DNA of 64,000 bases, from positions 806,001-870,000 of the forward strand of contig CAVZOY010000002.1 of assembly GCA_963777095.1 (NCBI GenBank), read 5' to 3'. The notes under the pieces are model-generated. The model had not been told where the DNA came from. It saw only the letters and a program-made list of their open reading frames with translations, and did no database searches. The stretch's first letter is position 1. Each line of letters begins with the position of its first letter. Made by a program: the position numbers and the translations under genes. The DNA comes from CAVZOY01 sp963777095 (GTDB lineage Bacteria > Actinomycetota > Actinomycetes > Mycobacteriales > Geodermatophilaceae). This document shows, piece by piece, positions 58,334 through 64,000 of the stretch.

Positions 58334-58348
58334 CGCCGGATCCCGGCG
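58334..58348. terminator. Short hairpin between convergent genes
   Basis: CGCCGG and CCGGCG flank ATC just before the MarR stop codon. It may end both the phasin and MarR transcripts; stem is short. Confidence 0.4.
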
Positions 58349-58831
58349 TCAGCCGCGGATGTCGAGGCGCAGCGAGAGTTCGCGCAGCACCGCGGCCAGG
58401 TCGTCCCGCTCCGCGCCGTCCAGCCCGTCGAGCACCTCGGCCTCCGTGGCGAAGTAGGCGGGCAGCAGTGCGTCCAGCTTCCGGCGCCCGGACGGGGTGA
58501 GGACGACCCGGACGCTGCGTCCGTCCCGGGCCGACCGACGGCGGGAGATCCACCCGGCCGCTTCGAGGGTGGCCAGGCGCTTGGTCATCCCACCACTGGA
58601 GACCAGCACGCCCGCGGCCAGCCGGCCGGGAGTGAGACCGTCGGCGGATCCACTGCGTCGCAGCGCCGAGAGGACGTCGAACTCCCCCTGCGTGATCCCG
58701 TGCGGAGCCAGCACGGCCTCGGCGCGCTGCCTGAGCTGGTGGGCGAGGCGGTACAGCCGTGCGATCACGCCGAGGTGCGCGGTGTCCAGATCGGGGGCCG
58801 CGGCGGCCCACTGATCCAGGACGGCATCCAC
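58349..58831 (-). CDS. MarR-family transcriptional regulator
   Basis: A 160-residue winged-helix regulator. HTH region: ITQGEFDVLSALRRSG, then LTPGRLAAGVLVSSGGMTKR and LEAAGWISRRRSARDGRSVR. The C-terminal helices (LDALLPAYFATEAEVLDGLD) form the dimer. GTG 58831 is preferred since it leaves the operator-like dyad outside the gene; a GTG slightly upstream would overlap the divergent FUSC gene's start. MarR proteins respond to aromatic acids or oxidants and usually regulate the divergent exporter. The start is uncertain. Confidence 0.85.
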   Translation of the reverse strand: MDAVLDQWAAAAPDLDTAHLGVIARLYRLAHQLRQRAEAVLAPHGITQGEFDVLSALRRSGSADGLTPGRLAAGVLVSSGGMTKRLATLEAAGWISRRRSARDGRSVRVVLTPSGRRKLDALLPAYFATEAEVLDGLDGAERDDLAAVLRELSLRLDIRG

Positions 58832-58841
58832 GTGATCGGGA

Positions 58842-58857
58842 ATCTTCTTGGTAAGAT
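58842..58857. promoter_or_regulatory. MarR operator-like dyad
   Basis: ATCTT-CTTGGT-AAGAT lies in the 32 bases between the divergent MarR and FUSC starts. It is the only clear symmetric element there. Confidence 0.5.
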
Positions 58858-58863
58858 ATCGGC

Positions 58864-59928
58864 GTGATACCACCCGACCACCATAGCCGCCCTGTCGGCT
58901 CTTCGTGGCGCTCCCGGCGTACGGTCGCCCTCCAGGCTGCCGTGGCCGTCGGCCTGCCCCTCGCGACCTTCGCACTGGCCGGCGACGTGCAGCACGGGGC
59001 GCTCGCATCGCTGGGCGCACTCGCCGTTCTCTACGCGGGCGGCCTGCCGCCCCGCCGGCGGGCCGTCCGGGTGGCGGGGGTGGGCATCGGCCTGGTCGCC
59101 GCCATGGCGGCCGGCACCCTGGCCGCCGGGAGCCGCGTCGGCACCGTGGCGGTCATCGCACTGGTCGCCGCCCTCGCCGTCCTGCTCTCCCGCCGGCACT
59201 CCGTACCTCCGCCCGGCGCGCTGATGCCGGTGCTCGTCTGTGCCACGGCCACGCAGATCCCCCTGCAGTCGGCACCGCTCGCCACGCGCATCGGCCTCGT
59301 CGCCCTGGGCGCGGCGATCGCCTGGGCCGTCGCCATGGCCGACGTCCCGTTCCGTCGCCGGACGTCGGCGTTCCCCACCTCCCGACCCCCGACGCCGCCG
59401 TGGCCGCAGATCCTCCGCGCGGCCGCGCGCGGCGCCCTGGGCACCGGCGCCGCCGCACTGCTGGCGCTGACTCTCGGGCTCCCCCGGCCCGACTGGGCAG
59501 CCGTGGCGTGTGCGGCAGTCCTGCTGCACGACGCCTCCCGCGCGACGCTGCGCAGGGCGGGGCACCGGGCGGCCGGCACCGCCGCGGGGATCGGCGTCGC
59601 CGGCCTCGTCCTCGCCGTCGCCCCTGGGGCCCTGGCGCTGGTGGTCCTGGTCGTCGTCCTCCAGTTCGTCGTCGAACTCGTGGTTGCGCGGAACTACACC
59701 CTGGCGGTGGTGTTCATCACGCCGCTCGCCCTGCTCCAGGGCGCACTGGCCACCGGGCAGCTCGACGGGCCCATCGCCGGCGTGCTGGCCGGGCGCCTGG
59801 TGGAGACGGCCATCGGGTGCGCGCTCGCCGTCCTCGTCCAGGCCGCGATCCCGCCCCCGGGGGAGCGGCCGGCACGCACGGTCGCCCTGCGCGTGGCGGG
59901 GGCTCGCTCCGCCCTGGTGCGAGCATGA
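58864..59928 (+). CDS. FUSC-family membrane protein (aromatic-acid efflux type)
   Basis: A 354-residue integral protein with about ten hydrophobic helices in two similar halves (VALQAAVAVGLPLATFALAG, LASLGALAVLYAGG, then RAAARGALGTGAAALLALTL and LVVLVVVLQFVVELVVARN). The second half contains a DWAAVACAAVLL and NYTLAVVFITPLALLQG pattern, which is characteristic of FUSC/ArAE proteins that export aromatic acids such as p-hydroxybenzoate. MarR lies divergent 32 bases away, a typical regulator. Substrate is inferred. The GTG start has a weak ribosome site. Confidence 0.8.
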   Translation: MIPPDHHSRPVGSSWRSRRTVALQAAVAVGLPLATFALAGDVQHGALASLGALAVLYAGGLPPRRRAVRVAGVGIGLVAAMAAGTLAAGSRVGTVAVIALVAALAVLLSRRHSVPPPGALMPVLVCATATQIPLQSAPLATRIGLVALGAAIAWAVAMADVPFRRRTSAFPTSRPPTPPWPQILRAAARGALGTGAAALLALTLGLPRPDWAAVACAAVLLHDASRATLRRAGHRAAGTAAGIGVAGLVLAVAPGALALVVLVVVLQFVVELVVARNYTLAVVFITPLALLQGALATGQLDGPIAGVLAGRLVETAIGCALAVLVQAAIPPPGERPARTVALRVAGARSALVRA

Positions 59929-59963
59929 GGAACAGCCGGGGACGCGGGTCGGTTGCGCACGAT

Positions 59964-60131
59964 ATGACTGCCTCCCGCTCGTCTTCCGCCGGCGATCTCG
60001 ATCGCCGGGCGAGCGACCTCTACCGCCACTACGGCGCGCGCCCCTGGAACGACCTGCCCGAAGACACGCGTGAGCACTTCCGGGGCCTGGTCCGAGACGG
60101 GATCGACGGTGCGGGGCACCCCCTCCGGTAA
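59964..60131 (+). CDS. Small 'YGARPW' protein, copy 2
   Basis: A 55-residue protein sharing the core LYRHYGARPWNDL, TREHFRGLV and GIDGAGHPLR with the one at 9072-9284. About half the residues in the common part are identical. Function unknown. Its basic tail is lacking. ATG 59964 begins 36 bases after the FUSC stop on the same strand, so it may share that transcript. The 232 bases after it hold no gene or element I could support. Confidence 0.65.
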   Translation: MTASRSSSAGDLDRRASDLYRHYGARPWNDLPEDTREHFRGLVRDGIDGAGHPLR

Positions 60132-60363
60132 TCCGCGGCGGCGACCGTCCGGCCCGGACACCTCGCACTGTCCGACTTCGTCGGCGACCTGCCGATGAGA
60201 TCCCCGTCACCTTTCCTCGTCCGTGATCTGATCCTGTTGGTGGCCCTCCCAGACTGCTCCCGCTGAGCGGGACGGCCGGGCCGGAGGGGTTTCGGCCGCG
60301 TCATCGGCCGGTACCGAACGTCCGAGCCTTGGCACGGTCAGGGCCACCGCTTGGAGGTTCAAC

Positions 60364-61245
60364 GTGGAGCCCACAGCCCTGACGGCGCTGTCCGGCGGCG
60401 TGCCGCGCGTCCTGGACCTTCCGGGGCGCGGACGGACCGTCGTCTGGGACGCCCCCGGCCCGGCCGGAGCCCCGACCCTCCTCCTGGTGCACGGCGTCAC
60501 GCTGACGGCCGCACTCAACTGGGGCGGCATCGTCGACTCGCTCCGCCGTCGGTACCGGGTCGTCCTCGTGGACCAACGCGGGCACGGACAGGGACCGGCG
60601 GGCGGGGCCATCCGGCTGGAGGACTGCGCGGACGACCTCGCGGCCGTCGCCGAGCAACTCGACATCGAACGCCTCATCCCGGTGGGGTACTCGATGGGCG
60701 GGCTGATCGCCCAGCTCCTGTGGCGCCGGCATCCCGAGCTGGTCGCCGGCCTCGTCCTCTGCTCGACCGCACGCAACGTCTCCGGGTCACCGTGGGAGCA
60801 GTCCGCGTCACTGATGATGCCCGGGCTGGTCACCGCCGCGATGTGGATGCCGGCGGCTGCGGCGCTGCGCGCCGACCTGGTCGGTACCGCCCTGCTGGAC
60901 TCCGAGTACGAGCCGACGAAGCGCCAGTGGGCCCTGGCGGAGATGCGGCGCACGTCGCTCGTGGACGCCCTGTCGGCCATGCAGGCGGTCAGCGAGTTCA
61001 CGTCGCACAGCTGGATCGGCTCGGTCGACGTGCCGACCGCCGTCATCGTGACCAAGAACGACCGGATCGTCTCCCCGCGCCGTCAGTGGAAGCTCGCGCA
61101 CGCGCTGCCGGCGGCCACCGTCGTGGAGATCGACGGTGGGCACGACGTCTTCCTGCACTCGCCCGCCCGCTTCCTCGCCGCGGTCGAGTCGGCCTGTGCC
61201 GCGGTGTGCGCGGACCTCACCTCCCCCACCGCAGTGAGCGCCTGA
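60364..61245 (+). CDS. Alpha/beta-fold hydrolase
   Basis: A 293-residue hydrolase. It has LLLVHGVTLTAALNW at the oxyanion hole, VLVDQRGHGQGP, Ser in GYSMGGLIAQL, Asp in VTKNDRIVSP and His in IDGGHDVFLH. The cap region is short. Substrate unknown: lactones, esters and epoxide-type substrates are all within the family. GTG 60364 follows GGAGG at good spacing. It lies upstream of ccr with a 203-base gap that carries a motif also found near MaoC. Confidence 0.83.
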   Translation: MEPTALTALSGGVPRVLDLPGRGRTVVWDAPGPAGAPTLLLVHGVTLTAALNWGGIVDSLRRRYRVVLVDQRGHGQGPAGGAIRLEDCADDLAAVAEQLDIERLIPVGYSMGGLIAQLLWRRHPELVAGLVLCSTARNVSGSPWEQSASLMMPGLVTAAMWMPAAAALRADLVGTALLDSEYEPTKRQWALAEMRRTSLVDALSAMQAVSEFTSHSWIGSVDVPTAVIVTKNDRIVSPRRQWKLAHALPAATVVEIDGGHDVFLHSPARFLAAVESACAAVCADLTSPTAVSA

Positions 61246-61251
61246 GCGCCG

Positions 61252-61277
61252 CTCGGCAGGAAACCCCCGGTGCAGCG
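61252..61277 (+). promoter_or_regulatory. Shared motif upstream of ccr
   Basis: CTCGGCAGGAAACCCCCGG (then TGCAGCG) is close to the element before MaoC at 51170-51193. It lies about 170 bases before the ccr start. Confidence 0.4.
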
Positions 61278-61448
61278 GCCGCTCAGGGCGAGCGCTGTCG
61301 GTGGGTGGAAGTCATTACGTGCCCGGCCACATGAGGCCCTAGCGTCGATGCCGGTGCCCGCCGTCAGGCGCTGAGCCGGGTCTTCCGCCGTGAGCGCGGT
61401 CCGGCCGCCGGCACTCCATCCGCCGCCTGCGCCCGACCAGGAGACTGC

Positions 61449-62780
61449 GTGAACGAGATCAGGGACGCCATCCTCAGCGATTCACTGGAGGCCGTGGGCG
61501 GCCTGGCGGTGCCGGAGTCCTACCGCGGTGTGGTGGTGCGCGCCGACGAGCAGGACATGTTCGAGGGCCTGCCGACCAGGGAGAAGGACCCGCGCAAGTC
61601 GCTGCACGTCGAGGAGGTGGCCACGCCGGAGCTCGGCCCGGGCGAGGCGATCGTGGCCGTCATGGCCTCGTCGGTGAACTACAACACCGTCTGGACGTCG
61701 ATCTTCGAGCCGGTCTCGACCTTCGGGTTCCTGCAGCGCTACGGCCGGCTCTCCGAGCTCACCCGCCGCCACGACCTGCCCTACCACGTGGTCGGCTCCG
61801 ACCTGGCCGGCGTCGTCGTGCGGACCGGCCCCGGGGTGAACCGGTGGAAGCCCGGCGACGAGGTCGTCGCGCACTGCCTGTCGGTCGAACTCGAGGACCC
61901 GGCCGGCCACGACGACACGATGATGGACCCCCAGCAGCGGATCTGGGGCTTCGAGACCAACTTCGGCGGACTGGCCGAGCTCGCCCTGGTCAAGAGCAAC
62001 CAGCTGATGCCCAAACCCGCCCACCTCACCTGGGAAGAGGCCGCCTCCCCCGGCCTGGTCAACTCCACCGCCTACCGCCAACTGGTCTCCCACCACGGCG
62101 CCAACATGAAACAGGGCGACGTCGTCCTCATCTGGGGCGCCTCGGGCGGGCTGGGCTCCTACGCCACCCAGATGGCGCTCAACGGCGGCGCCATCCCGGT
62201 GTGCGTCGTCTCCTCCCCGGAGAAGGCGGCCATCGTCCGCAAGATGGGCGCCGAACTCGTCATCGACCGCTCCGAACAGGACTACCGCTTCTGGCGCGAC
62301 GAGAACACCCAGAACCCCAAGGAATGGCAGCGCCTGGGCAAGACGATCCGCGAACTCACCGGCGGCGACGACGTCGACATCGTCTTCGAACACCCCGGCC
62401 GCGACACCTTCGGCGCCTCCGTCTACGTCGCCAAGAAGGGCGGCACCATCGTCACCTGCGCCTCCACCACCGGCTACCTGCACCAGTACGACAACCGCTA
62501 CCTCTGGATGAACCTCAAACGCATCATCGGCTCACACTTCGCCAACTACCGCGAAGCCTGGGAAGCCAACCGGCTCATCGCCAAAGGCCTCATCCACCCC
62601 ACCCTCTCCAAGGTCTACCCCATGACCGACGTCGGACAAGCCGCCTACGACGTCCACCGCAACCTCCACCAGGGAAAAGTCGGCGTCCTCACCCTCGCCC
62701 CCCAGGAAGGCCTCGGAGTGCGCAACCAGGCGCTGCGCGACAAACACCTCGCGGCCATCAACCGTTTCCGGGGAGCGTGA
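61449..62780 (+). CDS. ccr: Crotonyl-CoA carboxylase/reductase
   Basis: A 443-residue zinc-less MDR enzyme. It starts with the CCR-type GLPTREKDPRKSLHVEEV region and MASSVNYNTVWTSIFEPVST, and has the nucleotide loop WGASGGLGSYATQMALNGG and the IVFEHPGRDTFGASVYVAKK segment. It converts crotonyl-CoA, CO2 and NADPH to ethylmalonyl-CoA, the key step of the ethylmalonyl-CoA pathway, and can feed butyryl-CoA extender units. It links PHA-derived crotonyl-CoA to assimilation. From about 62020 onward it uses GAA, AAA and CAA codons far more than its first part. Confidence 0.94.
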   Translation: MNEIRDAILSDSLEAVGGLAVPESYRGVVVRADEQDMFEGLPTREKDPRKSLHVEEVATPELGPGEAIVAVMASSVNYNTVWTSIFEPVSTFGFLQRYGRLSELTRRHDLPYHVVGSDLAGVVVRTGPGVNRWKPGDEVVAHCLSVELEDPAGHDDTMMDPQQRIWGFETNFGGLAELALVKSNQLMPKPAHLTWEEAASPGLVNSTAYRQLVSHHGANMKQGDVVLIWGASGGLGSYATQMALNGGAIPVCVVSSPEKAAIVRKMGAELVIDRSEQDYRFWRDENTQNPKEWQRLGKTIRELTGGDDVDIVFEHPGRDTFGASVYVAKKGGTIVTCASTTGYLHQYDNRYLWMNLKRIIGSHFANYREAWEANRLIAKGLIHPTLSKVYPMTDVGQAAYDVHRNLHQGKVGVLTLAPQEGLGVRNQALRDKHLAAINRFRGA

Positions 62781-62783
62781 CCC

Positions 62784-63575
62784 GTGACCACCTCGTCCGG
62801 CACGAGCACCCAGGAACCGGTCGCTCTGCACCACGTGGAGGACGGTCCGGCCGACGCGCCCGTGCTGGTACTCGGCCCGTCGCTGGGCACCGACCTGGGG
62901 CTCTTCGACGCACAGGCTCGAGCCCTCGCCGACCGTTTCCGCGTGATCCGCTACGACCTGCGCGGGCACGGTGGCTCTCCCGTCGTCCCGGGGCCCTACG
63001 GCGTCGCCGACCTGGCGGACGACGTCCGGCGACTCCTCGACGACCTCGGCATCGACCGATTCGCCTATGCGGGAGTCTCCCTCGGCGGGGCGATCGGTCT
63101 GCAACTGGCGTCGACCGCGCCCGAGCGGGTGACCCACCTGATCGTCGTGGCGTCGGCGGCGCGGTTCCCCGATCCACCGTCGTGGAAGGCGCGGGCGGAC
63201 CGGGTTCGCGCGGAGGGAACGGAGTTCCTCCTCCCGTCGCGGATCGGCGCGTGGGTCACCCCGCGCTTCGCCGAATCGCGCCCCGAGGAGACCGAGCGGC
63301 TGCTGGCGATGCTGCGCCGCACGTCGCGCGAGGGCTATGCGGCCTGCTGCGAGACGATCGAGACCTTCGACGTCCGCGACCGGCTGTCGCAGATCACCGC
63401 CGCCACCCTGGTCATCGCCGGGGCCGACGACCCGGCGACGCCTCCCGACACGGTGCGGGAGGTCGCCGACGGCATCCCGGGCGCCCGGTTCGTCGTCGTC
63501 CCCGAGGCCTCGCACCTGGTGAGCGCCGAGCAACCGGAGGCTGTCACCGCGGAGCTCCGCGGCTTCCTGGCCTGA
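62784..63575 (+). CDS. 3-oxoadipate enol-lactonase-like alpha/beta hydrolase
   Basis: A 263-residue hydrolase with the PcaD pattern: VLVLGPSLGTDLGLFDAQ at the N-terminus, RYDLRGHGGSPVVPGPYGVA, Ser in YAGVSLGGAIGLQ, Asp in AGADDPATPP and His in EASHLVSAEQP. PcaD opens 3-oxoadipate enol-lactone in the ortho pathway of protocatechuate, which would need PcaGH, PcaB and PcaC genes not seen here. It starts 3 bases after the ccr stop, so the pair is coupled, which argues for a ccr-linked lactonase or thioesterase instead. Confidence 0.83.
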   Translation: MTTSSGTSTQEPVALHHVEDGPADAPVLVLGPSLGTDLGLFDAQARALADRFRVIRYDLRGHGGSPVVPGPYGVADLADDVRRLLDDLGIDRFAYAGVSLGGAIGLQLASTAPERVTHLIVVASAARFPDPPSWKARADRVRAEGTEFLLPSRIGAWVTPRFAESRPEETERLLAMLRRTSREGYAACCETIETFDVRDRLSQITAATLVIAGADDPATPPDTVREVADGIPGARFVVVPEASHLVSAEQPEAVTAELRGFLA

Positions 63576-63586
63576 GGGCGGCGTCC

Positions 63587-64000
63587 TCAGCGCAGGTCCA
63601 GGACGATCTTGCCCGTGACGGCGCGCTCCCCGAGGAGGCGGAAGGCGTCGTCGACCTGCTCCAACGGGATCGTCCGGTCGATGGGAATCCGCATGCGGCC
63701 CGCCGCCAGGGCCGTCATGACCTCGGTCAGACCCTGGCGGCGCTCCGCGTCGGACAGGATCAGTCCGCCGTATCCGAGGATCCTCAGGCCCTTCCGGTAG
63801 AGCGGCCGGAGCTCCATCGTCGCCGTCGATCCCGCGCTCGTCCCGAACAGGACGAGTCGGCCGTGCGGCGCCATCGCCGCCACTGACGCCGAGGTGAACC
63901 CCGCGCCCAGCCCGTCGATGACCACCGTGGGCGAGAACCCGGTCACGGCCTCGGCCAGGCCGGCGGCATCCGTGACGACGACCTCGTGCGCACCCTGCCC
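63587..64000 (-). CDS. Zinc/quinone-type MDR oxidoreductase, C-terminal part (5' end outside window)
   Basis: The frame runs from TGA 63587 off the right end, so about 137 residues are seen: GQGAHEVVVTDAAGLAEAVT, then FSPTVVIDGLGAGF, HGRLVLFGTSAG and the family ending GRMRIPIDRTIPLEQVDDAF, RLLGERAVTGKIVLDL. These are the second half of a medium-chain dehydrogenase/quinone oxidoreductase. Its substrate and N-terminal half cannot be judged. Confidence 0.85.
   Translation of the reverse strand, partial: GQGAHEVVVTDAAGLAEAVTGFSPTVVIDGLGAGFTSASVAAMAPHGRLVLFGTSAGSTATMELRPLYRKGLRILGYGGLILSDAERRQGLTEVMTALAAGRMRIPIDRTIPLEQVDDAFRLLGERAVTGKIVLDLR

Noticed and set aside
61844..63886. A 680-residue open frame on the plus strand
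   Set aside because: It is an out-of-frame shadow of ccr and the hydrolase; both have clear families in their own frames.
1..64000. CRISPR arrays, tRNA genes, insertion sequences, prophage
   Set aside because: No spaced repeats, cloverleaf, transposase or phage-type protein was found on either strand by reading.

Overview
This is a very GC-rich stretch of an actinobacterial chromosome. Gene content (LysM plus a DUF6459-type protein, DUF3043, dodecin, IclR/LacI/XRE regulators, Geodermatophilaceae-like PHA genes) points to a free-living, metabolically versatile actinomycete. Geodermatophilales or a near relative is my best guess, but that is inference only. I saw no tRNA, rRNA, CRISPR array, insertion sequence or phage gene. 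The window starts inside a LysM protein and ends inside a zinc/quinone-type dehydrogenase. No gap between genes exceeds about 300 bases.

Layout. 1-7.4 kb: cell-envelope and general genes (LysM protein, secreted M28 peptidase, TolB-like lipoprotein), then an amidohydrolase and Bcr/CflA exporter divergent from a LysR regulator. 7.4-16.5 kb: a polyhydroxyalkanoate (PHA) block with a phasin carrying a SAP tail, two PHB-depolymerase-family esterases, a CopG regulator with its own operator, a short PhaC-like protein with a Cys-Asp-His triad, a second phasin and an XRE regulator. 16.5-26 kb: LacI/MFS pair, then a minus-strand operon for the lower meta-cleavage pathway (hydratase, decarboxylase, DUF2218, RidA, TIM-barrel protein, GNAT) below a large LuxR-type ATPase regulator and a LysR regulator. 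26-43 kb: IclR regulator, class I PHA synthase, then quinate/shikimate genes (QsuB-type dehydroshikimate dehydratase, type II dehydroquinase, MHS transporter, shikimate/quinate dehydrogenase), NDH-2, hydroxybutyryl-CoA dehydrogenase, and LigA/LigB extradiol dioxygenase with an ACMSD/LigJ-type amidohydrolase. 43-52 kb: a tightly overlapping nine-gene operon (MaoC, meta-cleavage hydrolase, 2-oxoacid dehydrogenase E1a/E1b/E3/E2, ABM-domain protein, two small proteins) facing two IclR regulators. 52-64 kb: MBL hydrolase, dodecin, methyltransferase, cytochrome bd (cydAB), a histone-tailed phasin, MarR/FUSC pair, crotonyl-CoA carboxylase/reductase, enol-lactonase-like hydrolase.

How it fits together. 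Quinate or shikimate would be imported, oxidised and dehydrated to protocatechuate, then opened by LigAB. Gfo/Idh/MocA, amidohydrolase, hydratase and decarboxylase genes in the window could carry the later steps. The resulting acetyl-CoA/3-hydroxybutyryl-CoA pool can go to PHA (PhaC, at least three phasins, depolymerases) or to the ethylmalonyl-CoA route (ccr, FadB2, MaoC). This pathway assembly is inference from family membership.

A second theme is reading-frame breaks. At least seven genes (phaZ, hemerythrin, GNAT, TIM-barrel protein, ligA, an MBL hydrolase, and probably the cydA end) are recovered only by adding or removing one base. Most need one base removed, usually from a short G/C run. 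That pattern looks more like sequence error than decay. Two resulting in-frame joins (LigA-LigB and CydA-CydB) would be mistaken for gene fusions.
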